Counted from the stretch's first letter, positions 12,311-24,024 are shown. The stretch: DNA of 64,000 nt from Myoxocephalus aenaeus (GCA_038501785.1 JBAMJR010000170.1:3871001-3935000), one strand, 5' to 3'. The notes: generated by a model from the letters alone, not told the origin. Numbers and translations are program-made.

Positions 12311-12705
12311 ATTATATACCAAATAATTTAAATAAGAAATATACCGTGTTGACGCGCTAAATGTGTGTGAGAGACCGTAAGCCCCTGTCAACAACCACTA
12401 TAATATATCGCCATTCATCATCACTGAGAAAAGCCCCTCCCCCTGTCGGGGCGCCGGCCAAATGTGAGTCTATGGCAGCGAACAAACATTTCACCCTCGT
12501 TGCGGCAAGGACAGCTTCTCATTGGCGGATGAAACGTGAATCTTCGGGCGCACAAATCTGCGCCCTAGCCAATGACATCGTTTCTTATTGCAACGCGGTT
12601 GGACTATTCGTCGAATCAGAGACCTTTATCATTCCCTCACATCCCATATAGCTCCCACGTAGCTACGCGAGCAACACAGCTAGCAGAGCCTTTGATTATG
12701 TTAGT

Positions 12706-13124
12706 ATGGCGACTGAAAACTCTGTGGTATCTCTACGCGAAACACCTTTCAATCCACGATCAGATGTTGACAAGAAGAGGCTGAAAGAGTTGGGACCCGA
12801 ACGTCCGGATTTAAAAATTCAGCAGCAAAGCACTGACCGCGGGAGGACGTACACCCGGAGCTTCTCCTCAAGCCTATATGCTAACCGGAGCTGTTAGCTG
12901 GATGCTCAGTGTGGAGCAAAGCAGTGGCTCTGAGCAGCCGAGGAAGCGGCGGGCTGTGAAGGAAGATGAGCTTGAAGGATTGCTGCAGAGGTGAGTGTCA
13001 AAATCAGCAGATGCCTGTTAGAGTTTAATGTTTTATCTTTCCCACAGCAGAACACATGTTGGACATTGTTAGATTTGGGTGGATATCATATCAGACTATA
13101 ACTTTATCTAAAATACAAATTCAA

Positions 13125-13161
<37 letters not shown>

Positions 13162-13519
13162 CGCTCCAGGCTAGAGCATCAAGGTGGCTCCTGGCCTTTT
13201 GTCTGTTGATGAGCCATCAAGACACACAAAACATAGTTGTTTTTGTCTGTAGTATGAAGTCTGTTTGTAGTAGATATTTCCCCACAACTTATCTGTCTGT
13301 CTCTCTCTATATATTTATCTGTAGGTTTGTGACACCATACTTGGACACACCAGGGAACGCTTTGCCTTCAAAGACCACCTCACCAGTGCCACCTTACTGC
13401 AGGGCCCCCACTTTGAATGCTACGTCAATGTAGTCCCTGAAGTTGCTCTGGCCACCACATTGATGAACCCTGCTCTGAACACTGCTCTGAACCTCTCATG
13501 CCCAAAGTTAGTTTGTTGA
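12706..13519 (+). pseudogene. hAT transposase remnants (TTF-finger type)
   Basis: Three coding pieces of the surrounding hAT remain. The first (12706-12897) begins MATENSVVSL and contains KELGPERPDL and RGRTYTRSFSSS, matching the N-terminal lead-in of hAT transposases with a TTF-type zinc finger, as I recall that family; the cysteine-rich finger itself is missing. The second (12902-12990) is in another frame (LSVEQSSGSEQPRKRR) and ends at CAGAG followed by GTGAGT, a plausible splice donor. The third (13328-13519) follows an AG acceptor at 13323-13324 and reads TRERFAFKDHLTSATLLQG and then LATTLMNPALN, which resembles the region preceding the C-terminal dimerisation domain. The catalytic RNase H-like core is absent. 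The intervening sequence holds a (GT)n array. This is a dead remnant. Confidence 0.75.
13127..13159. repeat. (GT)n microsatellite
   Basis: A GT array of about 16 units lying in the presumed intron of the hAT transposase remnant. Confidence 0.97.
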
Positions 13520-13682
13520 TAGTTGTTATTGGACAGTTTTGAGCACTGTGTTTTCTTGAAATAAAGCTTTGTTTTTTAGAATATTCTACTCAAAACCTCT
13601 TTTCTTCTCATTGTGGAGTGCTATTTAAACCGCGCCGCCCAACTGCGCCCCCCCCCAAAAAATAAATCACCAGCCGCCACTG

Positions 13683-13690
13683 GTTTCAAC
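13683..13690. repeat. right 8-bp target-site duplication of hAT element
   Basis: GTTTCAAC directly follows the right hAT terminus and is identical to 8841-8848. Confidence 0.9.
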
Positions 13691-13946
13691 ATGTGTCTGA
13701 AGCGTTGATATTACGCAATGCTTTACTGGGAAACCTACATGCACATTAAAACACATGGCCCCCCAAAAAACAGCAAGCTCTTTTTGTCTAGTGGCATCAG
13801 ACCTCAACACAACAGAAGTCAGAGCAGAGTAAAGTACAAAAGTATAGATGGAGTGAAATAATGGCAAGAAAAAAAGTCGACAATAAATGGAAATGGGGAC
13901 TTTGAAGAGCTGCATGGGACTGACTGGGAAGGAAAGACAGAGATGA

Positions 13947-13948
<2 letters not shown>

Positions 13949-14009
<61 letters not shown>
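13949..14009. repeat. (TA)n microsatellite
   Basis: An uninterrupted AT dinucleotide array of 61 bp, self-complementary and prone to cruciform extrusion and length change. Confidence 0.97.
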
Positions 14010-14015
<6 letters not shown>

Positions 14016-17000
14016 TTTAAAGGAAGTGGAAATGGAGCGTTGGAAAATAATTGAAATGAGTTGAGAACTATGATGGAAAAAGACGAAAGGGACAAAGCCA
14101 CTGAGAGACTGTAAAGACGGAAGCAAAATGAGGAGAGAATGAGAGAGGAGGGCAGGACAAAAGGCGCTGGTGATAGAAAGACAAGCTGAAGAAAGAAACA
14201 CTCCATTGGGAACAGCTGAGGATGATGGAGGAAGACCGGCGCAGAATCGCAATGAGGGATATTGACAGATGTCGATAATGGAAGCCGAGGACGAGCTTTG
14301 TGCAGAGGAAAGAAACAAAACTTGTGAACCTCAAAAAATAAATCTTTAAAAGACACTCAGGATATTTCCTGTAACAAGCCTAATTATCTAACCTTAATGC
14401 AAACAAAAAATAAATCCATCTCTCATACTGTATCCTTCAAGTGGTGTTTGGGAAGCCATTCATTCACAGCCAATCAAATGGCTGACTCAGGATTTTCAAA
14501 GGTCATGTCATCCTTGTTTTGGGTTATTTTCTCCAGATGCGATGCACTTGAGGAGCTGCACAGTTTGAACACTTAACTTTTTATTCAAAGTGTGAAAGTG
14601 AGGCATGAAAGCTGACACTGATAAGCTCGGGAAGTGTACGGCTTATTTGGGCTGAAAATGAATCTGTCTAATTAATTAATACATTTGGAGCTAATGAATT
14701 TTAAATTTCTGAGGGAACCGTTTTAATAATTCAGAAATGTATGGCTTGATAGGATGTTTAATGCCAGCATTTTGGTTGCAGCAGAAGTATTTAGCAAAAT
14801 ATTTCATATTTGGCTTGTTTTTTTTTCTCCTGTAGATGCATGTCCCTGCATATCATATATTGTATACTATTAACCTGAAACTACACTTTTTGTCAATCTC
14901 TTTTGTTCTTGTAGTACTATGAACATGTGGATGCTCACAGACAGACTGCAGGAAAAAGGCTGTGAGAAGTGTGAAGGATTTGTACTGTCTGTCAATAAGG
15001 CCAAAATGTAGGCCTTGGGTTATTCATTTTCTCCTTCCTAGCATTGTGTCCCTACAAATCCTCTTCAAAATCTATTCCTCTGGCATGACAAGCGGTAGTG
15101 ATGCATTAACACTGAATTTTGCTGCCTCAGAGACCACCAGCCCTGCAAAAGACAGAGTGATAGAGACACTAGAAGCCTGAAGGATAAAAAATAAAATAAT
15201 GAATTCAGCCACCCTGGACCAACAGTAAAATACGTTTATGGCCGTTGGGATCTAAATGTACTCTATGACTCGCCTTTCAACATCAAACCTTGTTTAAAAC
15301 AAGAGAGATATGCACACCTACATTTGACAGCGGTGGCACAAAGCACAATGCCGTGAAGCATCCACCATCCTACTCCTTGCCACGTCCCATTTTGCACTGC
15401 CAGCTGACAAATGTCTTTCAGTTCCCCCTCTCACTGCAATGCAAAAGAGTTGCTGTTGGTAATAGAAACATCCAATTAACGGGAGACGATAAAGAGACGG
15501 GTCGGAGAGGATCACGGTGACCACTTCTGCTCGCCATTAAGCCCGCTGAAATTTAAAGACCATAATGTGCAGCATGCCAGATCAAGGAAGAAAAGCGGCA
15601 CTTTCACAAACAAACAGCATTTGCAAAGAGGAGAATTCAGTTAATTAGTGGCAGCAGTGAAAAACTCTGCGAAATACCGCAGGAATCTGTGGATGCTGGC
15701 TCAGATAGTGGCCTGTGGTTACTATTTCTCTGATGGCTAAATGGCAGGTTGGTTGTTGTGCATAGTAAGCTTACTTGCATCAAAGACAATTGGTTGGTGC
15801 TTTTCATATTATTTCATGATGTGGCCCTCTATTGTTGCCATCTCAGAGGCCCATACGTTATTGGTTTTCTTGTTTGTTTTTAGGGGGGCGAGAGAATACG
15901 AGAAACGGGAGAGAAGGGCATAACTAGGTTTTTGGAGATGGATGCCAAGCAATTATTTTGAGTTATGCAAACATGTGTTTGCCGCATGAATCACAGCCAG
16001 TGTGGGTGTTTTTTCTTTCCGTAGCCCCCGAATGCAACATAGTGCTCTGTCACTTGGTGCAATGGAACCCCATAGGATGACACGCAACCTTCTGTGGAGG
16101 ACAAAGAAACATAATATAAGCAAATAATCACAAGAAGAGATTCAATATAGATGATTTTTTTTTTTTTGCATATTGTTTTGTCGGTTGTCATTTCAGAACT
16201 TCTGTGTCACAGCAAACAAATGTATCAATAAGGGAGGTATAATTAACATCAGAAAAACAAAAAAAAGCTTGTGCTCCGTTTGTCTCAACCTGCCGTAAGA
16301 CCATACCCAACGTACTGCTTTTGAAGGGCATGTTCCCGTCTAACGTGATTGATGTAAACATGGTGAGACATTAAACTAGCAATATAAAACATGCTTATGT
16401 GCACTTGTCATCCTTTGTGATTGGCTCAGCGTGTGCTCTTGGCACAGTGTGCGGATAACGTTCATGTCCATACTTTACAGCATGGCTCCAATGATAGCCT
16501 GTATCCGGCAACCTTAATCCAAACGGTGAACTGCTCTTTGATTTATACCCGTGTCAGACATAGGGCTCTTGGCACCGTCGTGCATGAACAAAGGTGGAAA
16601 TTATGTGAGATGTAATTCACGAGGACAGAATGGACAGCCATAAAGAGATCCCAGTGATGACTGCTCAATGTGCTTCAGCGGGCCTTAGAGGGAGTAAGTA
16701 AAAGGACATGAGGTAACACATCTCCTACTATTGCACTTCATCTCAGATGTACCTTACACAAGGATATTAATATTTCCTTCACGGAGAATCTGACACCGTG
16801 GGTATCTGGAGGGCTGAAGAGTGTATTCTCACCATCTGTGGCCCTTACTGAGCAGCACTTATTTGAGAAACTTTTTGTTCCTGCATTCATTATGCAGATC
16901 TATTTTAACCATCTAATAATCGAGACATAAGGGTATAGATCGGTAAGGAGTAAAGCACACCGAGCATCAGCAACTTTGGCCTGCAAGGAATTCATTTTGT

Positions 17001-17300
17001 TGTTTTGAGTCGTTTGCGTTCTCTTCGTCAGCATTCTTTTCTTTTATTGTATCCCCCGGGCTTCATCTCAGTCTTTTAAACAAATGATCACGGGCTATAT
17101 TTGTGTGTGTTTTTGTGTCTCTGCTCTGCCTCTGTGTCTCATCCTCCGTGGGTTGTGAATCGGGTGTGGCCATCTGGCTTCATGTTGGCGTTATGGCACC
17201 AGAGGGTTCCCTGGTATTCAGTCAGGGTCTCGAGTGGCTCAACACTGGCCAGGGACTGTGTGCATATGAATGTGTTTGTGTTTATAAATGTGTTGCCATG

Positions 17301-17304
<4 letters not shown>

Positions 17305-17337
<33 letters not shown>
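17305..17337. repeat. (GT)n microsatellite
   Basis: A GT array of about 16 units. Confidence 0.97.
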
Positions 17338-17341
<4 letters not shown>

Positions 17342-17500
17342 TTGTGTTGGTGCGTGCTTTGGCTTTTTTCATGTAACTTAGCCAGATGAGAGAGCATAGA
17401 AACTGTATATATTTAAATCTATTTACTGCCAACATCTGCAGCAACATACCCCAAAAATATTTTCAGGATTCATATGCCTTTTTAAAAAAATGGATTTTAA

Positions 17501-18135
17501 CCCTCTGGAGTCGGGTCATTTTCATTTCTTAAATTCACCTTTTTAAAGGCACGTGCATATGATAGATACCCATGTGTTTTACATCAAAAATTGCAGAACA
17601 ATCTCAGCTCTGAATGAATGAGTAGTAACTACTGAATTCATCATGACATTTATTAATGCTTTGTAAAGCATAAATAGTCTACACTTTATATTAAGTCACA
17701 GAACATGCTTAACTAATACTTAACTAATGAGTAACTACTGAACTAATGAGTAGTAACTACCTGATTTCATCATGAATGCCAGCATTTTTTTATCATTTAC
17801 TAACACTTTACAAATGATCTTATTAATCATCTATAAGTCATGAATACTTCATTTACAAATGGAGAATTCATCATTTATAAAGTATGAAACCATAGCTTAT
17901 TAATCAAGAATGAAACATTTATAACTGTTTATGAATGAGTTACTAATGAGTATTCATGTTGGAATAATGCTTTATAAATGATGAATGCATTGTTTATTCA
18001 TGCTTTACTAATGCTAAAAAGTGTCTACTTATTATAAAGTGCTACCAAATTTTCTTTTATTTTTGTGCAGAATTATCGCGAATATTTTTTTACAAAACGT
18101 AAACATCGTATACCGCGGTCACAGAATCCTAAGGG
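17501..18135. mobile_element. piggyBac-type MITE at TTAA
   Basis: Both ends sit directly inside TTAA (17497-17500 and 18136-18139). The left terminus is CCCTCTGGAGTC and the right terminus, read inward on the other strand, is CCCTTAGGATTC, an imperfect inverted pair. TTAA duplication with CCC-starting termini is the signature of the piggyBac superfamily. The element is about 635 bp, AT-rich and without coding capacity, so it is a non-autonomous copy. Its interior contains a second inverted pair (about 17677-17697 and 18024-18045) and near-direct repeats of an AATGAGTAGTAACTAC motif, suggesting a second element nested in it. Confidence 0.65.
17677..18045. mobile_element. possible nested MITE
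   Basis: The left end reads GTCTACACTTTATATTAAG and the right end, on the other strand, GGTAGCACTTTATAATAAG. Such CACTTTA..TTAAG termini are common in fish MITEs. The interior is AT-rich with repeated AATGAGTAGTAACTAC-type units. No target-site duplication is clear, and an AATGAGTAGTAACTACTG copy also lies outside the left end near 17618, so it could instead be part of the surrounding element. Confidence 0.4.
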
Positions 18136-19209
18136 TTAAGTAATGTATTTTCCAGTTTTAATCTTGTGATTGCATATCCATGTTTTCTCACTTGTCAAGC
18201 CCATCTCCAGGCAAACATTTGCATCATAAAACTCACAACGATGGAGAGAGACAAAGGAGAAAGCACCAATATTTACCCAGTCTCACTCATCCGTGCCAAC
18301 AAAGAAACATGGCAAATTAAAGAAACAATAAAACTCAGGAAAAATTCCAGATGATAATTAACCGAGGGAAGAATTGGAAATGATGTTGGATTGCTATTCC
18401 ACCCCCTCCACAGAAAGGGACTGGTAGTGACAGATGAGCTCATACATCACACACACCACAGTGCTGACAGCTGCCACTGTCGCAGCTCAACTCCGACCCT
18501 TCAGCTTCATTCATCTGACTGCCTGTGTGAACACATTCCAGGCAAGTGTTCGCCTCTACTGACATGGAAAAATAACCACACACACACGTTCACACTCTCC
18601 TCATGCCGAAACTAGCAAAGTCTAAAAAAAATGTTTCTGGCTCTGAATATTTATGCTTATACTGTACACACATGCAGGCACCTTCACAGACAGACTGAGT
18701 ATTCCTCTGAGCTAAGTCCCCTTATTCTCAATTCTTCCAGTCCAGTGGCCCTGCAAGTGGGTTAATAGTGTGTGGGGTGCCTGCACGGACCCTCTGGCAG
18801 TGGCTAATGCTAATGTCTGGCGTGAAAATGCTACATTGACCCCACTCAGGTACCCCCATTACTCACACAACCTCTGCACAAGTGTTCCCAGATTCCCCAT
18901 GTGGCGATGTCTTGAGGTGTTTTTTTTTGTCTTTAGGTTTTGATGTAACAGACGCACTCTCCACTCCCACCTGGAGGAAATGACCAACTAAAACTATTAC
19001 CGTAGTAATTGCTTTACGTTCAGGTCTTGTTTGTGACCCATGTTGAAGTGGTGTACCCGACAACTTTGAATATTTGTATCAATATTATTTTGGGCTCACG
19101 AGCCCCGTGGCCCCGGGGATGGTAATGTGGTGTGGGGTTGGTTGGTCGATCCACCACTTTGATTTAGACTCAAATATATCAACAAGTACTGGGTGAACTG
19201 CCGTGACAT

Positions 19210-19213
<4 letters not shown>

Positions 19214-19277
<64 letters not shown>
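19214..19277. repeat. (GT)n microsatellite
   Basis: A GT array of about 32 units, one of the longest in the window. Confidence 0.97.
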
Positions 19278-19279
<2 letters not shown>

Positions 19280-19624
19280 GTTGCGTTCTCACAATCTCTG
19301 AATAAGTATTTTCCCAAATGGATAAAGAAAACTCTTGTTTCGCTCTCCTGGCATATCAACGTAGTGCCTGTCAGTCCGATAGATCCTGATATTTATTATA
19401 AGGAAGTAAAATAAAGTATAATTTCCTCTGATGCCAGTGAAGGTTTTTTTCTTATTTCAGGCGGTGAGGCAGTCTATGCTTCATAACATTGCAGGAAACA
19501 GTGCAGTCAAGAGTGCTGGGTTAACATCATCCAAGCTCGAACCAAAGCAAGGATTTGCTGCACCACCAAGATTGGCAGTTTATTAATTTATTATATATAT
19601 GTTTTTTTCAATTAAATGCTATGG

Positions 19625-19710
19625 CAGCTGATTTCCCTGATTAGCACATATTAAACCTAAGGGCGGTGGGCGGTGGTGACGGGTGGGGGATAAATCAGGG
19701 AAATCAGCTG
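19625..19710. repeat. 18-bp perfect inverted repeat with 50-bp loop
   Basis: CAGCTGATTTCCCTGATT at 19625-19642 is matched exactly by its reverse complement at 19693-19710. The loop is purine-rich and contains GGGCGGTGGGCGG-type sequence. The element could be a very short MITE remnant or a regulatory hairpin. Nothing else indicates a function. Confidence 0.85.
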
Positions 19711-19782
19711 GAGTGGAACTTGAATGACAAGCTGCAGACTCTTGGCACTCCATGGGCCTCCGGGTGAGACCTTCTGCTCTGT

Positions 19783-19806
19783 GTAGTGTGTGTGTGTGTG
19801 TGTGTG
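19783..19806. repeat. short (GT)n microsatellite
   Basis: A GT array of about 11 units. Confidence 0.9.
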
Positions 19807-21167
19807 CCGAAGCCAATTGAAGCACTAGACTTGTATTGTATCTCTGTTTTCATGTTTCAGAGGTGAGTGCGCCCTCTCTCCACCTGGGGGCTGTTTCACA
19901 AAACCTTGATAGCAGATTAACCCGGGATGTTACTGTTATCCTGGCTGAAGTTAGCCGTGACTCAGTTTCATGACAGTAGTGGCACATAAATTATGCGGCA
20001 TATTAATTAATTATGTTCAGTCAGCAGTCACTCCAATCGGAAACCAATGTTTTTTCTTTTTCTTTTTTTAGAGTTATACACATTCTTTTGTAGGTATATT
20101 GCCTTATTTATATTAGACTGCATAACAAATACCACAGGTACATATTCCCATTCGGTTAAGTACTGTTGCTATTTTAACATTGTGGCAATTTTTATAATTA
20201 TGCATGCGATAGGCATTGTTACCATTATATTTTGTTTGTTTATTTTACTGGGATCACTTGTCTGCTGGGAGCTTGGAAGAGAATACAATATTGTACATAT
20301 GGCTTACAGCTCATGGTGCTAATAGAAAACAAAGGCAAAACTGCTGACAGCGTTAACAATATTTACCTTAAGGGGAAACGGAGGATGAGTGCTAGACTAC
20401 CATGACAAAGCTGTTGGTCAGGGCGGCGTTATCAGCTGTAACCGCCATATGCGAACCGTGTAGAGCAGCGTCTGAGAGCTAACAGTGGGGCACGCGCACA
20501 TGCACTAACGTGCACTAAAAACATGGGTAGCCCATCAGCTATTCCAACGAAGAAAGGAGAAGCTCAACTTCAACACACACACAGAGGGAGAGCGACTTTA
20601 TTCTCTGATCAGGCTGACATTACGCCACTATATCTTTACAGAGCAAATAGTTGTTTGCTGCTATATTAATGTCCAGAATGTTTAAATGCAGCTCCTTTTT
20701 AACTCTGCTTTTGTAAAATAGACTCCCCTGCTCATTTGCAGCTCAAACCAATGATTATATTCATTAGTCTGTGCAGCGATAAGTTATTTTTAATAGTCCG
20801 TTTGATTGCAGCAGAGCTCTCAGTATTTGAATCCTCCTTGTCCACATCTCAGCTGAGGCTCTGGCTTCACTCCACAGGCAATACATACCTCCCAGGACCA
20901 TACTATTATTACTTTACTCCCTCATTTACTTTTAATGCTGCAGGCCCTAATAAATCCAGCCTCATGGTTTTGCCTGCCTCAGATCTTACTCAGCACAGTG
21001 GCTTTTCAAGGAAATAAGGACCTTTTTCAAAGCGTGATTTACCATGTGTATCCTCAGAAATGGTGCAATAACAACATCATGGCTGAGCAGTAAAAGGCAG
21101 CAGTTGTTAACTCAAATGCCTGTTTTAATTATGTAAGTAAATACAAATGGATGATATTTCTAGAGGG

Positions 21168-21465
21168 TGCTACACGGTGGTGTAGTGACTAGCACCGTTG
21201 CGTCACAGCAAGAGGTTTTCTGGGTTCCACTACCGGGCTTGTGCATCTCTTCTGTGTGGAGTTTGCATGTTCTCCCCATGTCAGCGTGGGTTCTCTCTGG
21301 CTTCCTCCCACAGTCCATGCAGAGGTTATTTGACTCTAAATTACCCGTAGGTGTGAATATGATCATGAATGTTTGTCTGTCTGTGTTGGCCCTGCGATAC
21401 CCTGTACTTCGCCCAATGTCGGCTGGGATCGGCTCCAGCCCCTCCTCCACAACCCATTAAATATA
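21168..21465 (+). mobile_element. tRNA-derived SINE
   Basis: The sequence opens with GGTGGTGTAGTGACTAGCAC, a box A-like pol III promoter element of a tRNA-derived head. A degenerate box B (TGGGTTCCACTACC) lies about 50 bp further. The body contains TGTGTGGAGTTTGCATGTTCT and GGGATCGGCTCCAGCCCC, stretches found in a very common teleost SINE family. Several positions of box B differ from a working tRNA, and the copy seems deleted in places, so it is a degenerate copy and not a tRNA gene. The family name was not verified. Confidence 0.75.
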
Positions 21466-21899
21466 ATGGGTGGAAATTTCTCAAGGTCAGTCAGGGATTT
21501 TGGACCACTGTTGAAGCGAAAGGCTTATAAAATTTGCAGAAAATAATGCATAAATAATATAAATGGAACAAAACCATCACATAGACTTGTTAATCGTTCT
21601 TTCTGCGCTCTCTTTTCCCCCTATATTTCTCAGTGTTCCCTATCCACCACTTGCTACTCTTTTTATTTATACATACATTTTTGTCTGCTTCTTTATCCAC
21701 CCCTATTCAAAAGAGGCTCTACAGCTCAGTTTTTTTTCAAGTCTAGGAGACCTAATCAAACTGAAGCACTGGGGTACATTGGAAGCCACATTCGGATCCC
21801 TGTGTCAAATCTTGGATGCTATACTTGCCAATGTGTAGATCAAAAATTCAAAAAGCTGGCATCTACATCGGAGGCAGGTTTTGAGCAACGCTAGCAGCT

Positions 21900-22200
21900 T
21901 GGTTCTAGGGATGGCACCGTTTGTATGCTGGTCTATCGGCCACCACTTAAGTCCTGACCGAAATATCAGAATGAACGGGGATCACTTTGGTGAACTCTTT
22001 GACGAGCACCAGCTCATTTAATTTTTTGCAAATACTTTGTGACCAAGTACCTGCAAAACTGATGACATTCCCAGCAGGCTCAACAGTACGTTTGTGTTCA
22101 GTGCTAATTAGCGAATGTTGTCATACTGCTGTAACGCGCTAAATTAGGAGGGCACACGATAAACATTTCACTCTGGGCTCAACAATAACAATTGTCAGGT
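21900..22200. repeat. dispersed perciform repeat fragment, class unknown
   Basis: The sequence around GCTGGTCTATCGGCCACCAC, TTTGTGACCAAGTACCTGCA and TTCAGTGCTAATTAGCGAAT is recognisable as a repeat scattered in large numbers through perciform genomes. It carries no reading frame or terminal repeat that would assign it to a class. The borders are approximate. Confidence 0.5.
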
Positions 22201-22308
22201 TGCCATTGAGAAATTACCAACAAATTCCTGGCTTGCCATCAGAACAAAAAAAAATTAAAAAGCAAAATATGCATCTACAAATATTTTTCAAATGTTTTTC
22301 AGTAGGAG

Positions 22309-22525
22309 CAAGCTCAAATCGCGGCACCGGCACCTGCCACTTACCTGCTGTGGCATCTCTGGACATGCCACGGCTGTACCGGCATATGCCGCGCCGGTAC
22401 CGGCATGCCACGGCGGTACCGGCTGGCATATGCCGCGCCGGCTGTGGCATCTCTGGACATGCCACGGCGGTTCGGGACCTGCCGGGAACTGCGAGCTGCC
22501 GTGCCGGAGCAGTTGCCACTAGCTT
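22309..22525 (+). repeat. GC-rich repeat, copy A (inverted partner at 25108-25343)
   Basis: A GC-rich island in AT-rich surroundings, built from short near-palindromes. TGGCATCTCTGGACATGCCA occurs twice, 94 bp apart (22351 and 22445), with CGGCATATGCCG and CGGTACCGG-type units between. The first 87 bp (22309-22395) are identical to the reverse complement of 25256-25342. On the minus strand CAGCAGGTAAGTGG is a perfect splice-donor match. No transposon family is recognised. The frames that span it are open mainly because the sequence is GC-rich. Confidence 0.9.
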
Positions 22526-22556
22526 TTAAATCGTGGCGCACCTCATAGAGCACTTG

Positions 22557-22789
22557 CAGGGTACCCGCGAGGTCTTAAAAACTTGAAAAAGTCTTAAATT
22601 TAGTATTCATAATTTAAATGGTTCTGTCTTATGATTAAAGTTATTTGATTGATTGATTGATTTCCTATTTTTTTCATTCATACGCATATCAGGAAAGGTG
22701 CGATGTTGGTCTTAAATTTCATTTAAAGTGGTCTTGAAAAGGTCTTAAAAAGTCTTAAATTTGAGATGAAAAATCCTGGGGGTACCCTG
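22557..22789. mobile_element. short MITE with CAGGGTACCC termini
   Basis: The left end CAGGGTACCC at 22557 is mirrored by GGGTACCCTG ending at 22789. ACTTG stands on both flanks (22552-22556 and 22790-22794). The interior repeats GTCTTAAAAA and AAAGTCTTAAATTT units and a GATTGATTGATTGATT run. CAGGG termini with a 5-8 bp duplication suggest a hAT-type MITE. At 233 bp it has no coding capacity. It lies about 30 bp from GC-rich copy A. Confidence 0.65.
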
Positions 22790-22797
22790 ACTTGTGT

Positions 22798-23574
22798 CAG
22801 ACCCGTTCTTTTATTTTGAAGGGAATTTTTAATGCAGCATAGTGCCGTACTCACACTCCTCAATACTGCGTTCACAACACGCTTTACTTGCGTGAGTTTA
22901 CACGCCGGACTATTTGTGATAGTTCGCTTCATTCCCGACTTTTTAATTTATTTAATATTAGCTTAAGCAGTTCAGAACCACTGCCCCATAATAACGTGCG
23001 TATAATCGTTGTCTTTGTTATTTTCTTCTGTTTTAAGTTTGATCTTTTATAGAGTAATGTGGGTTTCTTAACCCTAAATTAAATGGATTAATGTCATAGT
23101 AACAGAACAATTTGCTTACATATATTTTTACATTTATATAAATCCATGTACAATATTTTTACACTTGAAGAGCTATTTCAAGGGTACAAAATAATACGAA
23201 GGGCTACTTGTTTGATACAAACTTCCTGAACAACAAAGTTGCACAGATCACCTTTTATTAATAATAATATATGTGAAGTGACTGTCTGATCACATATCAA
23301 TGTTAATCATTCCTCACAATAATTATTAACAATAATTTCCACGACAATGACGGTAGGAAAAAAAAAGTGTTCTCACTTTGTTAGGAAAATGAAGTTATAT
23401 CCGTTCAAAAAATAACTAATATTTAGTTTTAATGACAACCACAAAGTGTGCAGGCTTTGTCACTGCAGTGTTTTTCAGGCTTTTGGATGAATATTTCCAG
23501 AGCCTCGATATGCGAAGTCAGAAACGTCATTTATGAAGCTCCGCAGGCTCTTTGTCTTGACCTGCAAATGGATG
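22798..23574. other. AT-rich DNA, nothing recognised
   Basis: No reading frame, terminal repeat or RNA structure that I can support lies in this stretch. Confidence 0.5.
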
Positions 23575-23737
23575 GATGGATGGATATATACTTTATTAAT
23601 CCCCAAGCGGAAATTTCTTGTCATAGTAGCGCCGTACAACTTTAAGATACAAATAAACACACAGGATAAAAGATGAATATATAAGGGAGCAACAGGGATG
23701 AAAGATATATATATACAAATAAAATAAAAGTAAAATA

Positions 23738-24018
<281 letters not shown>

Positions 24019-24024
24019 TTACAC

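Larger units (their letters stand above)
8849..13682 (+). mobile_element. hAT DNA transposon, internally deleted, split by a LINE
   Basis: The left end starts CAGTGGTGG and the right end finishes CCGCCACTG, which are inverted copies with one mismatch. Identical octamers GTTTCAAC flank them at 8841-8848 and 13683-13690. Short CAGTG-type termini with an 8-bp duplication define the hAT superfamily. A 3362-bp LINE (8949-12310) sits about 100 bp inside the left end. Without it and its short target duplication the element is about 1465 bp, far shorter than an autonomous hAT, and only fragments of transposase coding remain on the plus strand. The element is therefore non-autonomous, and the insertion order is hAT first, LINE second. 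An AATAAA signal at 13560-13565 follows the last coding fragment. Confidence 0.9.
13691..17496. other. non-coding DNA with microsatellites
   Basis: The stretch holds a (TA)n array and a (GT)n array, listed separately, and a poly-T tract near 16154-16167. The long minus-strand frame over 13667-14356 owes its length to purine-rich low-complexity DNA and to the TA array, and has no protein motif. I see no other transposon or gene that I can support. Confidence 0.5.
18140..21167. other. non-coding DNA with microsatellites and one hairpin
   Basis: No host exon is recognised. Structures present are two GT arrays, an 18-bp perfect inverted repeat (listed separately), a GGGGGCTGTTTCACAAAACC stretch near 19886 that resembles one end of a fish DNA transposon but has no partner end, and a stretch near 20580-21000 that I weakly recall as a dispersed perciform repeat. 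Confidence 0.4.

Noticed and set aside
13667..14356. A 229-residue minus-strand frame with many Ser, Leu and Phe
   Set aside because: It is generated by a purine-rich tract and the (TA)n array; there is no domain and overlapping frames are equally open.
19886..20010. Left end of a DNA transposon (GGGGGCTGTTTCACAAAACC)
   Set aside because: No matching right terminus or target-site duplication was found nearby.
21171..21240. A tRNA gene
   Set aside because: Box A and box B resemble a tRNA, but box B is degenerate, the cloverleaf does not close, and the sequence runs on into the SINE body.
22214..22553. Arg/Pro-rich frames over the GC-rich repeat, with similar peptides in copy B
   Set aside because: Several frames on both strands are open because the sequence is GC-rich and palindromic, and the copies preserve different frames. 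A repeat explains it better than a protein.
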